DNA of 64,000 nucleotides from NCBI GenBank assembly GCA_032768795.1, contig CP136490.1, forward strand, positions 8,370,001-8,434,000, written 5' to 3'. Below the pieces are notes generated by a model. That model did not search any database, was not told the DNA's origin, and saw only the letters and a list, made by a program, of their open reading frames with translations. Position 1 is the first letter of the stretch, and each line of letters begins with the position of its first letter. Below, piece by piece: positions 35,008 to 45,367 of this stretch. Origin of the DNA: Tremella fuciformis (lineage: Eukaryota > Basidiomycota > Tremellomycetes > Tremellales > Tremellaceae). Made by a program: the position numbers and the translations under genes.

Positions 35008-38000
35008 TCATGCCCCAAGCCATGGGGCTCTGCTTAGGGCAAACATCCAGTCAACAACAACACGGTCTCCGTATTTCAGCCACAACGATCATGTCAATCA
35101 TTCCAGTCAACCATGAGCCACACCTGTGCTTGCCAATCACACTCAGCTATGGCAGTCATCAGTATGACACCTATGCTATGATTGACTCAGGTGCCACAGG
35201 CAACTTTATCAACTCCGACTTCCTTCCTACCACCAGCATATCCCAGGTCCCCAAGGACACACCCTTAGAAATTCAAGTCATTGATGGACGACCAATCAAA
35301 TCCGGCGCCATTACACATCACACCAATCCAGTCCAACTCTCAGCCCTTGTTCATGAGGAAACAATATCCCTTGACATCACGTCCCTTGGCGACTACCCAG
35401 TTATCCTTGGCCTTCCATGGCTATCCCAGCACAATCCCAGTATTGATTGGACCCGTCAGTCCATCAATTTCTCCTCCGCACACTGTCTGGCACAGTGCAT
35501 CAAGCCTGACAAGCTTGAGGAGGTAGATTCCAGTCCCAGTATATCAAGTTCCGGCAACCTGTCTGGAAAGACATCCTCAGGTACACCATCCCAGCAACCG
35601 AGTCTCACCAAGTCAAGCCACTCCAATCCAAGTCCAAGTCATGGCATGCCAAGCACGACCGCTTCATGCACATCCAGCCAATCCAGCAAACCCAGCCTAC
35701 CAAGATCAAATCCAGTCAACATTGCCCTAGTCAGCGCAGCAGCATTCCACCTTGCCCTCAAGTCAGCCAGCATCTATGGTGTGACCACATCCAGCCAAGT
35801 ATCCGGTCTCATTGATCCTCCACCAGCAGAGGACAATGACGAGTCAACAATCCCCGACATCACTACCCTCAGGTCTCAAGTCCCAGCCGAGTTCCATGCC
35901 TACCTTGATGTCTTCAACAAATCCAACTCCGACAAACTCCCAGAACACGGAAGATATGACCATTCCATTGACTTGGAAGGGGACGCTCAGCCCAAGTTTG
36001 GTCCAATATATTCCCTTTCTGAAGTAGAGTTGAAAGCTTTGGATGAGTATTTGAAGGAGAACCTCAAGAAAGGATTTATACGCCCAAGTTCAAGCCCAGC
36101 AGGATCACCAATCCTATTTGTCAAGAAAAGCGACGGATCATTGCGTCTCTGTGTGGATTACAGAGAACTCAACAAAATCACCAGGAAAAATCGCTATCCG
36201 CTCCCGCTTATCCAAGAATCATTGGACCGCCTCAGAGAAGCGCATTGGTTTACAAAAATCGACTTGCGTGCGGCCTACAACCTAGTCAGAATCAAGCCTG
36301 GTGACGAGTGGAAAACAGCTTTCCGCACCCGCTACGGCCTTTTCGAATACCTAGTCATGCCATTTGGCCTAACAAACGCCCCGGCATCATTCCAGCACCT
36401 CATAAACGACACTCTCAGGGATTACCTTGACATCTTTGTCATTGTGTACCTTGACGACATCCTTATCTTCAGTAAAACCCGGGAAGATCACATCAGCCAT
36501 GTTCAACAAGTCTTGCAACGCCTACGCCAGCATCATCTTTGGGCAAAAGCAGAGAAGTGCACCTTCTTCAAACATGAAGTGGATTTCCTTGGCTATCTTG
36601 TCTCTGACAAGGGAGTCAGGATGGATCCAAAGAAAGTTGAAGCAGTGACTTCTTGGCCACCACCAAAGAATGTTCATGATACCCAAGTATTCCTTGGCTT
36701 TGCAAACTTCTACCGACGATTCATCAAAGCCTACTCCAAAGTCACAGCACCCCTCACCAAACTTTTACGCAAAGGAGAAAAGTTCATATGGGGAGACAAA
36801 GAATCAAAGGCATTCAATACCCTTAAGGAGGCTTTCACCAGTGCTCCTATCCTTCAGCATTTCCAGCCCGGTACACCCATTGTCATTGAGACAGACGCAT
36901 CCGACTTTGCCATTGCAGGCGTCCTGTCACACTCAGTCAACAATCAGCTCCACCCAGTTGCCTACTATTCCAGGAAGCTCCAGCCAGCGGAGCTCAACTA
37001 TGAAATCTACGACAAAGAAATGCTTGCAGTAGTGGAAGCATTTAAGCATTGGCGACAATATTTGGAAGGAGCAAAGGACATCAGTGTCTACACCGACCAT
37101 AAGAATCTGGAATATTTCACCACCTCCAAAGTGCTCAACAGACGACAAGCACGGTGGGCAGAAATCCTAGCCAACTTTGATTTCAAAATTTATTACCGAC
37201 CTGGTACCAAGATGGGCAAACCCGATGCCCTGACCAGGAGGTCAGACCTTCAAGGGGGGAGTAGAGCTGCAGATGCACCTCCCCACACACTTCTCAAGCC
37301 TAGCCAGTTTGTACTTGGAGCTTTACGCCAGCCCAGGTCACAAAATCCCAAGCCAAGTCCAACACAATCCAGTCTCATCCAACAAATCCGGCAATTCCAG
37401 TCTGAGGATTGCACCCTCCAGCAACTGCGACCGTATTTAGAGGACCCCAGCCTAGTTCAACCTCCAGAGATCCAGCAACAAATCCAGTCATTCAGCATCC
37501 ACGACAACATCATCTACTATGCCAACCTAGCGTACATCCCAGACAATCATCAGCTCAAGCTCAACATTCTTCATCAAGTCCACAATGCGCCAACTGCAGG
37601 TCACTTTGGTCAGGCCAAGACCTATGACTTAGCAGCCCGACAGTATTATTTTCCAGGCCTACGCAGCTTTGTCAACACATATGTCAATGGTTGTCACACC
37701 TGCGCACGGAACAAAGCACCTCGACACAAGCCCTATGGACCACTCCAGCCATTGCCAATCCCGTCACGTCCCTGGCAGTCCATTTCAATGGATGCCATTG
37801 TCAAGCTTCCAATGTCTGATGGTTACGACTCCATCATGGTCTTTGTAGACCGCTTCAGCAAACAAGCACACTTTGTGCCATTCACAGAAAAGGGTTTTGA
37901 TTCACCCAATCTTGCAACAATGTTCCGGCAAAACATCATGCGACTTCACGGTATACCTCAAGACATAGTATCGGACCGTGGCCCAGTATTCAACTCTCAG

Positions 38001-38957
38001 TTTTGGCGAGCCTTTGTCAAAGGCTTAGGCATCACACCCAACTTCAGTACAGCATTTCATCCCCAATCCGATGGTCAAACCGAGAGAGTCAACCAAGTAT
38101 TAGAGGCATATTTACGGAATTATTGCAATCACAATCAGGACAATTGGACATCACTCTTAGACCTTGCAGAGTTCAGCTACAACAACGCTGTACACACATC
38201 AACACACCAGTCACCATTTGAAGCCAACTACGGTTACCATCCAACATCACCTTCAACACTCCCAGCTCCAGCCTTGGTCCCAGCAGCACAGTCCTATCTG
38301 GAGGATCTGCAATCAGTACAAGAGGGCCTCAAGGAGAATCTCAGCCGCTCCCAGCAATCTCAAGCCCGTTTTTACAACCGGAAAATCAAGGAAATCATGA
38401 GTTCAGACGACATTCCCAAGTTCAAAGTAGGAGATCAGGTGTTCCTCAACCGGAAGAACATCACCTCTCTTCGCCCATCACTCAAGTTAGACCAGCGCAT
38501 GCTTGGTCCCTACACCATCATTGGCACTACATCATCACCACTTGCTTTCAAGCTTGACCTACCGCCAACTCTGCCAATTCACCCAGTATTCCATGTCAAT
38601 CTCTTGGAACCAGTACGCCTTGGACATCCCGGCCAGCAGCAAGATCCCCCTCCCAAGATAGAAATCCAGGGAGAAGAGGAATATATTGTGGAAAGGATTC
38701 TCAATTCACGCATCAGTGAAGATGGTGGATACGATTACCTTGTCCATTGGAAGGATTACTCCTCCGCACATGACTCATGGGAACCATGGGAGGAGGTCTA
38801 CCAAACAACGGCTTACAAGCACTTCAGGCGGCAACATTTACACAATAAGACTCAGCACTTCCCGCCACACTCAGCTCACCACAACAAAACAGATGCTCCA
38901 GCAGCACACACAAGTCAGACACGTACATCAGCCAGGCTCAGAGGACTTCGCCTTTAG
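34990..38957 (+). CDS. Gypsy Pol (PR-RT-RNaseH-IN-chromodomain)
   Basis: Open in the -1 frame relative to gag from 34872; functional sequence would begin after the frameshift at 34989. In order: protease YAMIDSGATGNFINSDF; reverse transcriptase KKGFIRPSSSPAGSPILFVK, MPFGLTNAPASFQHLIN and the YLDD active site; RNase H IVIETDASDFAIAGVLSH; integrase zinc region with CHTCARNKAP, then SMDAIVKLPM, VSDRGPVFNSQFW and DGQTERVNQVLEAYLR (D-D-E). At the C-terminus EEYIVERILNSRISEDGGYD, YLVHWKDYSSAHDSWEPWEE is a chromodomain, which in chromoviruses steers integration toward marked chromatin. The stop is TAG 38955-38957. No break is visible. Confidence 0.93.
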
Positions 38958-38965
38958 AGGGGGAG
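38956..38965 (+). other. Gypsy polypurine tract
   Basis: AGAGGGGGAG, four bases before the 3' LTR and overlapping the pol stop. Confidence 0.75.
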
Positions 38966-38969
38966 CTCC

Positions 38970-39059
38970 TGTCATGAATCAACACATAGGAGAAATAGTA
39001 TTAGAATCAGGATCCAAGAAATAGAGTAAAGTCCGGAACTTAAGGGTAACATTCGTAGA
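38970..39059 (+). repeat. Gypsy 3' LTR, first piece
   Basis: The first 90 bp of the LTR, ending GTAGA, which is the target site of the copia insertion. Same as 33292-33381. Confidence 0.92.
39055..39059. repeat. Target-site duplication of the copia element, left
   Basis: GTAGA, repeated at 44107-44111. The uninterrupted 5' LTR has it once, at 33377-33381, which proves the site. Confidence 0.92.
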
Positions 39060-39378
39060 CGACGGAATCTTAGCTCTGAGGCAATGGGATTCCGGTCACC
39101 TGTTGCCCGCTCAGCACTTGCTATGAGTGATGCATTCGGACTTACCTGTTGCCCGCTCAGCACTTGCTATGAGTGATGAGGAGGGCAACAGGCGGCGGCA
39201 TTCTACAAGGTCGTCGAGGGTGTCGGCGTTATATGCGGAGTTATCGTTGTGGCAGCTTCCCCTGCCTCGTCGAGGGATGAACCTCGTCGAGGCACAACCT
39301 CGTCGAGGATGTGTGTGCCTCGACGAGGCTACTCGAGGCTGAGTCAAGCTCATGTGAGCGTACTACCTATTTCCGTTG
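39060..39378 (-). repeat. Copia 3' LTR
   Basis: Reads CGACGG...CCGTTG on the plus strand, so CAACGG...CCGTCG in element sense; not the usual TG...CA. Internal features: a 35-bp direct repeat (39098-39132 and 39144-39178) and several copies of the palindrome CCTCGTCGAGG. Confidence 0.92.
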
Positions 39379-39387
39379 CCTCCCCTC
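39379..39387 (-). other. Copia polypurine tract
   Basis: GAGGGGAGG on the minus strand, directly against the 3' LTR. Confidence 0.75.
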
Positions 39388-39397
39388 GCGAGCATGT

Positions 39398-42300
39398 CTA
39401 TTGACTCTGCTGCTCTGCTTCTCCTTGTCTTCCCAAGCCCAGTAGCTGCCGAAGCTGTCTCGTCTTCTCGGCCGAAAGGTTCTTGGTCAGGATGTCGGCT
39501 CGGTTGCTGTCCGTTGGTGTGTATTTGAGCTCAAGCAGTCCACCAGCTTGATGCTCTCGTATCCACTGGGCTCGCATGTCGAATGCTTTGTTCAGTTTGA
39601 ACCCGTGTTGATGTTTGGCCAGTTGAATGGCTCCATTGTTGTCGTTGTAGATGGGCACTGCTCCATCTATACCTAGGTCGAGGTCGCTCAATAGTTGCCT
39701 GAGCCATATTGCCTCTTTGCCCGCTTCTGTTGATGCTAGGAGTTCGGCCTGTGTCGTCGAGAGTGCGACTGTTGGTTGTCGCCTGCTTTTCCATGACACA
39801 ATGCCCCCGTATGTATTGAAGACGTAGCCGGTTGTAGATCGACGTGTGTCGAGACATCCACCCCAGTCTGCGTCTGCCCAGCCTAGCAGTGCTCTTCTCC
39901 CTGCATGTGCGTCAAAGGTGAGTGCGAGATCTGATGTTCCTCGCAGGTACCTCAACAGGTGCTTTGCGGCCCTCCAGTGTGTGAGAGACCATTTGCTGAT
40001 GAAGCGACAGAGCAGTGATGCTGCGTAGGCGATGTCGGGTCGGGTGATCGTGGCAATATAGAGGATTGACCCGGCGAGTGCTGGAAATGGTTTATCTCGA
40101 GCCTCGTCGACCTCCTTTGGCGTAGCCTCGACGAGCTTTGCGTCTGGCAAGATTGTCTTGCAGGCTTTGCCGGGTTCACCGAAGCGTTGAAGAACTGCCT
40201 CGATGTAGTGCTCTTGTGACAGGTACATCTTCTTGTTTGGCCTGTCTCGGTAGATGTTGATACCGAGGAAGTAAGAAACCGGTCCTTGGTCCTTGCACTC
40301 GAGTTCCTTGTTGATCTTCCGTTTGATCTCGTCGATTGTTGATCGATCGTTGCCAGCTATGAGCATGTCGTCAACGTGGACTGAGATCATGCACCGCTTG
40401 TGTCCTTGTCGCAGCGAGTAGATGCATGGATCCGCTAGGGTCGGTTTGAAGCCTAGCTCCCGTAGGAACTCGTCGAGGCGCTTGTTGAACAAGTGCGGTG
40501 ATTGTCGGAGACCGTATAGTGATTTCCGGAGGTGCAGGACGTGTCCGGCGGCAATGTCGCTGCCTTCTGGTGGCTCGATGAAGATGTCCTTGTCGATGTT
40601 GGCCTTGAGGAATGCTCCAATGATGTCTATTTGGTCGCATTCCCAGTCGAGGTAGTTGACGATGGAGAGGAATAGGCGGAATGATGACTTGTGGGTGACC
40701 GAAGCAAAGAGTTCGTCGAAATCTCGTCCTGAGACCTGTTGAAATCCTCTCACGACGAATCTGGCCTTGTGCTGACTCGCTTTGCCCGTGTCCCCGTCGA
40801 TCTTGCGAGTGAATACCCATTTGCCTGTAAGAGTACGGTGATTCTCCTTGGGGACCATCTCCCACACTCCGTACTTCTCCATCTTTCCCATCTCCTCGTC
40901 CATGGCCGATTTCCAATCCTCCCAGTCTGCGGCTCGACGAGCTTCGGCGTAAGACTGGGGGTTGTTGAGTGACTGGGCTGATAACGCGTGCTCTATGGCT
41001 ACTCGGTTATAGTCCATATCGATGTCGTGCAGAGGGTGATGACTAGGTTCTTGGCCTGCTAGTCTCCCCGACCGTCTTGGCTCATCTGCATTGGCCGCTG
41101 TGGGCTCGTTTAGTCGACGATCGGGATCCTCTGGTCCGTCGTCGGGATTCGGTTCCGGGCTCGGTGCATCCTCTCGAATGTACTCATTGGCCCAGCCTCT
41201 CCCTTGCCTGGGTACGGCTTGGGGAGGTATGTCGTCCATCTCTTCCCCTTGTTCCTCTTCTTCTGGTTCCTCCCCTGCCTCGACTATCTCGTTCAGCTCG
41301 ATGGATGTATCGTCATCCTCGTCGAGGCTCGTCGATGGTCGTCGAGGTCCAGGTTGAGGCGGCTCCAGGATCTGTCGTGGTTCATCTGAACTGGGCGTTG
41401 TCTTCCTGCCCGTGATGAATGTGACGTCTCGGCTTGCAATGACCCTGTTGGATTGGGTCAGCACCTTGTAGCCCCAGCTCCCTTCTGTGTACCCCAGCAG
41501 TCGACCGCATTGTCCCCGCTCGTCGAGCTTCGATGCGGGGTTCACAACTCGATAGATGCAGTGATGGCCGAATGGCTGCATCCCCTGGTACTGCAGGTCG
41601 ATATCGTGGTCTGGTCGGAAGAGCGTTATCGGGATTTTCGCGTGGGAGCCTGGCAGCCTGTTCCGAGTGAAGACTACATACCGCAGTGCATCTACCCAGA
41701 ACTGGGTTGGCAAGTTCGAGTCCGCAAGACATGTCCGGATGTCATTGAGGATGGTAAGATGGACGCGCTCGACTCGACTGTTTTGGTTGTGTGCGTCGGT
41801 CGGCGTGAGGGTGTGCTCAATTCCCTTGCTTTTGCACCAGTGGCTGAATTCCTTGCTCGTGAATTCGCCTCCTTGGTCTGAGCGGATGGTCTTGACTGTT
41901 CGATCAAGCTGATTCTCTGCCAACTTGATATAGTCTTGCAGTGCTTCGGCTGCATCCGACTTCTTCTTGAGTGGTATGGCCTGCACGTATTTGCTGTGGT
42001 CGTCATAGCAGGTGAGGAAGTATTGGAAGCCTTCTCTCGACTGGACGGTTGCTGGTCCCCATAGATCGACTGATACCTCGACGAGGGGCTTGCTGGCTCG
42101 ACGAGGGTTAGGTAGAGATGCCGAGCGCGTTGCCTTCCCTTTCAGGCAATCCATGCATTCGACTCTCCGAAATGACCCTGTCCACTTTGCGCCTAGCTTC
42201 CCCTCTTTCCCGAGCTCCCACACCTTCCTCATGTTCGAGTGACCTAGGCGTTTGTGCCAGGTGAGGAGGCGAGTGTCTTCGGCTTCAGTGTTTTCTATTG

Positions 42301-43690
42301 CCTGAAGTGCTCGGTGAATGCGCGAGGTGGTGCGTACCGGTGTGTCGTCTACAACCCATAGGTTGCCAAGTTTCTTTCCCCGGAGGATGACCTTCCCTTT
42401 CTCGACCAATGTAGCCGAGTCCTTCGAGAAGCGCCAGTGTGTCCCTGTGTACGGACCGAGGCGCTGTGTTGAGAGGAGGTTGTGCGAGAATGATGGAACG
42501 TAGAGGGCGTTGTTGTACCATACGTTGTTGAAGGTGAGGCGGCCGGAGTGTGTAGCTTCGACAATCGATCCGTCTCCAATTTGGATCTTGACGGCCTTGT
42601 CGAGTTTGGTGAGATGTGAGAGAAGGTGCTTGTCCTTGATGAATGGACTGGTGGCACCGCTGTCGATGATGATGGAGGTGGATGGGAGGTTGTCGTTGGC
42701 GTGTAGTGCAATCTCCGTCGCATAATATCCTTCCTCCTTTGTCTCCCTCGACGAGCCTCTCTTGCTCTCACTCGATGAGTCATCCTCTGACTCCATCTGC
42801 TCTCTTGCCTTCTTCGCTTGTCCTCCCTGCTTCCTTCCCTTGGCTGCTTCCCTGGCCGACCTTTGCTCCTGGATGTGCTTCGGCACTCCAATCACTTTCC
42901 AGCACTCATCTGTGGAGTGCCTCCCCTGATCCGGATGGTGGATGCATCTCTTGCTTGCCGGTTTCTGCAGGGATTTGCTGAGCATCCCCATCTCGTTTAC
43001 GCTCTCGCCCTTTTGTTGACGTCTGCGATGTTCATCGGCGACCCTATCGATAACCTCGTCGAGGTGGATCTTGTTCGACGAGGTCCCTGAGTAGAAGGTC
43101 GATGCGAGGAGGCCGTATGAGGACGGTAGGCGACGGATGGCGGCGTATGCGCCAATCTGGTTGGCAAATTGCTCAAGGGTGAGCTTGGAAGTGATGGCGG
43201 AGGAGGTGATTTCGGCCAGTTGCGACCGGATAGCTGTGAGATGAGGTTCGGGGTCCTCATTCTCTGGGATGGTCTCGCCAAATATCGATGACCATAATTC
43301 GGCTAGGCGAGATCCGTTGTCGGCCCCATATGTGGTGACCAGATGATCGTAGAGCCCCTTCGGTTGAGGATTCTCGAAGTCGATCAGGTTCGAGGGAAGC
43401 TTGTTTTGGACAGTCTCTGTCAGACTGCCATAGAGAGTGGAGAGGGCGGTGGACTGCTCCTTCTCATGCTCGTATAGAGCAACTGCTCTCTTTGATGTCT
43501 CGGCTGCTGTCGCCGGACTTGACACTGGATATCGAGCCTCGACGAGTGCCCGAATCGCTGACGCGTCCTTGGTGATGTGGGGTACGAGACCGGCGGATCC
43601 GAGGACGACTCGAATCTCGCGCACCCACTGGGCGTAGTTGTCGCGCCCGTTGAGCTTGCGCTCCTCTTTCACCGTCTGCACAGATGGCAT
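39398..43690 (-). CDS. Copia Gag-Pol polyprotein (intact)
   Basis: 1430 residues from MPSVQTVKEERKLNG. In order: Gag-like region, including EQFANQIGAYAAIRRLPSSY and a CIHHPDQGRHSTDEC knuckle-like motif; aspartic protease STSIIIDSGATSPFI; pre-integrase HKRLGHSNMRKVWEL with a CMDC pair; integrase SVDLWGP, RSDQGGEFTS and NSRVERVHLT (D-D-E); reverse transcriptase WVFTRKIDGDTG, LYGLRQSPHLFN and HVDDML (the HVDD form of the YVDD box); RNase H WADADWGGCLDTRRSTTGYV and ALSTTQAEL. The order IN before RT is the copia order. All parts share one frame with no stop, unlike the gypsy element, which needs a frameshift. It can be expected to be active. Confidence 0.94.
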   Translation of the reverse strand: MPSVQTVKEERKLNGRDNYAQWVREIRVVLGSAGLVPHITKDASAIRALVEARYPVSSPATAAETSKRAVALYEHEKEQSTALSTLYGSLTETVQNKLPSNLIDFENPQPKGLYDHLVTTYGADNGSRLAELWSSIFGETIPENEDPEPHLTAIRSQLAEITSSAITSKLTLEQFANQIGAYAAIRRLPSSYGLLASTFYSGTSSNKIHLDEVIDRVADEHRRRQQKGESVNEMGMLSKSLQKPASKRCIHHPDQGRHSTDECWKVIGVPKHIQEQRSAREAAKGRKQGGQAKKAREQMESEDDSSSESKRGSSRETKEEGYYATEIALHANDNLPSTSIIIDSGATSPFIKDKHLLSHLTKLDKAVKIQIGDGSIVEATHSGRLTFNNVWYNNALYVPSFSHNLLSTQRLGPYTGTHWRFSKDSATLVEKGKVILRGKKLGNLWVVDDTPVRTTSRIHRALQAIENTEAEDTRLLTWHKRLGHSNMRKVWELGKEGKLGAKWTGSFRRVECMDCLKGKATRSASLPNPRRASKPLVEVSVDLWGPATVQSREGFQYFLTCYDDHSKYVQAIPLKKKSDAAEALQDYIKLAENQLDRTVKTIRSDQGGEFTSKEFSHWCKSKGIEHTLTPTDAHNQNSRVERVHLTILNDIRTCLADSNLPTQFWVDALRYVVFTRNRLPGSHAKIPITLFRPDHDIDLQYQGMQPFGHHCIYRVVNPASKLDERGQCGRLLGYTEGSWGYKVLTQSNRVIASRDVTFITGRKTTPSSDEPRQILEPPQPGPRRPSTSLDEDDDTSIELNEIVEAGEEPEEEEQGEEMDDIPPQAVPRQGRGWANEYIREDAPSPEPNPDDGPEDPDRRLNEPTAANADEPRRSGRLAGQEPSHHPLHDIDMDYNRVAIEHALSAQSLNNPQSYAEARRAADWEDWKSAMDEEMGKMEKYGVWEMVPKENHRTLTGKWVFTRKIDGDTGKASQHKARFVVRGFQQVSGRDFDELFASVTHKSSFRLFLSIVNYLDWECDQIDIIGAFLKANIDKDIFIEPPEGSDIAAGHVLHLRKSLYGLRQSPHLFNKRLDEFLRELGFKPTLADPCIYSLRQGHKRCMISVHVDDMLIAGNDRSTIDEIKRKINKELECKDQGPVSYFLGINIYRDRPNKKMYLSQEHYIEAVLQRFGEPGKACKTILPDAKLVEATPKEVDEARDKPFPALAGSILYIATITRPDIAYAASLLCRFISKWSLTHWRAAKHLLRYLRGTSDLALTFDAHAGRRALLGWADADWGGCLDTRRSTTGYVFNTYGGIVSWKSRRQPTVALSTTQAELLASTEAGKEAIWLRQLLSDLDLGIDGAVPIYNDNNGAIQLAKHQHGFKLNKAFDMRAQWIREHQAGGLLELKYTPTDSNRADILTKNLSAEKTRQLRQLLGLGRQGEAEQQSQ

Positions 43691-43767
43691 GACGGAGGAC
43701 CACTTCGAGGCTGGCGGTGCGTAGGCAAGGTCGACGAGTTTGTTGACGCGTTCTATCTACCGCGACT

Positions 43768-43787
43768 TGTCGAACGAGACGTTACCA
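43768..43787 (-). other. Copia primer binding site (candidate)
   Basis: Directly inside the 5' LTR on the minus strand, beginning TGGTAACGTCTCG; the leading TGG fits pairing with a tRNA 3' CCA. I cannot name the tRNA. Confidence 0.5.
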
Positions 43788-44106
43788 CGACGGAATCTTA
43801 GCTCTGAGGCAATGGGATTCCGGTCACCTGTTGCCCGCTCAGCACTTGCTATGAGTGATGCATTCGGACTTACCTGTTGCCCGCTCAGCACTTGCTATGA
43901 GTGATGAGGAGGGCAACAGGCGGCGGCATTCTACAAGGTCGTCGAGGGTGTCGGCGTTATATGCGGAGTTATCGTTGTGGCAGCTTCCCCTGCCTCGTCG
44001 AGGGATGAACCTCGTCGAGGCACAACCTCGTCGAGGATGTGTGTGCCTCGACGAGGCTACTCGAGGCTGAGTCAAGCTCATGTGAGCGTACTACCTATTT
44101 CCGTTG
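43788..44106 (-). repeat. Copia 5' LTR
   Basis: 319 bp, the same as 39060-39378 as far as I can compare, including the 35-bp repeat. Confidence 0.92.
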
Positions 44107-44593
44107 GTAGAAGCTGCACAGAAGTTGCTCAGCACCTGCACAGCATCTGCTTAGAACCTGCGTAGCACTTACTTAGAACTTACTTAGCACTTGCTTAGAA
44201 CCTGCTCAGCACCTGCGTAGCACCTGCTCAGCACCATTCGTAGAATCTGCCCAGCGCTCTGGGTGGCAAATTCATAGTTCTTAGCAATCTGGTGAAAGGG
44301 ATATAAGCAGGCCTGTTTGCCGCTGAAGACCTTTCCCCAGTTATGGATCAAAAGTCATTCCCTTGTCTCTCTTCCTAGTCCCAGTCCCCCAGTCCTCCAG
44401 ACCACGTCCAGTGCAACCCTGCGCCATCATTCTGTTACACAGAGAGGCAAGACAGCAGACAAGCCAGAGACTAGTCATTCCAGTTCCAGTCCAGTTTGCC
44501 ACTCACAGTAGTGCGCTTCCAGTCAAGTCCTGCCTAGCTTTAGCTCCATCCGTCCGACAATCCGACCACCTCCCGTCCACGACAAGTACGACA
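44107..44593 (+). repeat. Gypsy 3' LTR, second piece
   Basis: Starts with the right copy of GTAGA (44107-44111) and continues the LTR to TACGACA. Matches 33377-33863. Confidence 0.92.
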
Positions 44594-45249
44594 AGACAGC
44601 TCATGGCGCAAAAGGATCACGATCTCTGTCATCAGCGTCTACTTCAACCTGCACTTCATTTGCGTTGCGATATTCGGCCCAGCACGATTGGTGATTCCCT
44701 TCGATGGTGAAGGTGGCGCGTATGATTGCGAAGAGCTGAAAGAGGTTCGTGAAACGGCGAGCATGGGTTGATGCTGATCCACAGCGATGGCCGCGACTTC
44801 TGGAAGATCGGATGGCCTACGAGGCGCACCACGGTTGGGTGAATGCCCAGGATAACCAGGAGTGGATTTTCGCGCCCAACACCCCGGTAAGCCGTGGCGC
44901 CTGGAGGTCGCCAGATTGAATTTGACTGACGCTCAAGCTCGTTCGGGATCAACTTCGCTGGATTGTGCAACCCGACAGAAACAATTGCGGTCCACTGGCG
45001 GTAGCTGCAGCAATTTTGATGCTGCAACATCTTCGACCGTGCTGCTGGAACTTGGGTCTGGACGAAGGATCGATTCAGCCGTCGGTATTGAATCGAACAC
45101 AGTTGCTCCGTGACTCTTTGCTGATAATGGTCTTGGAAGAGGCCAGGGAGTACGCCAAGGCGGACGGCCGGGAGCAGCGGAAAATACCACGGGCAGAATC
45201 TCTGTGGGAGTGGCTGGCAGAGTGGAAGGGGACTATGGATATCATTTAA
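44594..45249 (+). pseudogene. MULE gene, 3' part: Ulp1/C48-like protease module
   Basis: Continues the MULE frame interrupted at 33291. Entering in phase after AGACA, it reads ISVISVYFNLHFICVAIFGP (His 44652-44654) and VIPFDGEGGAY (candidate Asp). Two short introns follow. LRWIVQPDRNNCGPLAVAAA has Gln at 44968-44970 six residues before Cys 44986-44988 and then Gly, the arrangement of Ulp1/C48 peptidases. The frame stops at TAA 45247-45249 after LWEWLAEWKGTMDII. A neighbouring frame stays open with protein-like sequence (YHLTWSNYTLYEIATSLAHV, FKTCIHVFHAGR), so a one-base change in the GGGG run near 45230 may have cut off the tail. An OTU-like reading of the Cys region and tail is a weaker alternative. 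Confidence 0.6.
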
Positions 45250-45367
45250 CCTGGAGTAATTATACCTTGTATGAGATCGCAACATCACTCGCTCATGTCT
45301 TCAAAACGTGTATACATGTATTTCATGCTGGACGATTACGGACTAAAGGAGACTATAGAGTCGCGAT

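Larger units (their letters stand above)
39060..44106 (-). mobile_element. Ty1/copia LTR retrotransposon
   Basis: 5,047 bp, minus orientation, inserted in the 3' LTR of the gypsy element. Two 319-bp LTRs appear identical. One uninterrupted Gag-Pol frame. The youngest layer of the nest. Confidence 0.94.
33292..44593 (+). mobile_element. Ty3/gypsy LTR retrotransposon (chromovirus), carrying a nested copia
   Basis: 11,302 bp as it stands, about 6.25 kb without the copia element. Both LTRs are 572 bp, start TGTCATGAATC and end GTACGACA, and look identical by eye. gag and pol are intact; pol ends in a chromodomain. The flanking duplication AGACA shows insertion into the protease part of the MULE gene. 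Identical LTRs and open frames point to a recent insertion. Confidence 0.93.

Noticed and set aside
39111..39353. 80-codon gene present twice (also at 43839-44081)
   Set aside because: Both copies are the two LTRs of the copia element.
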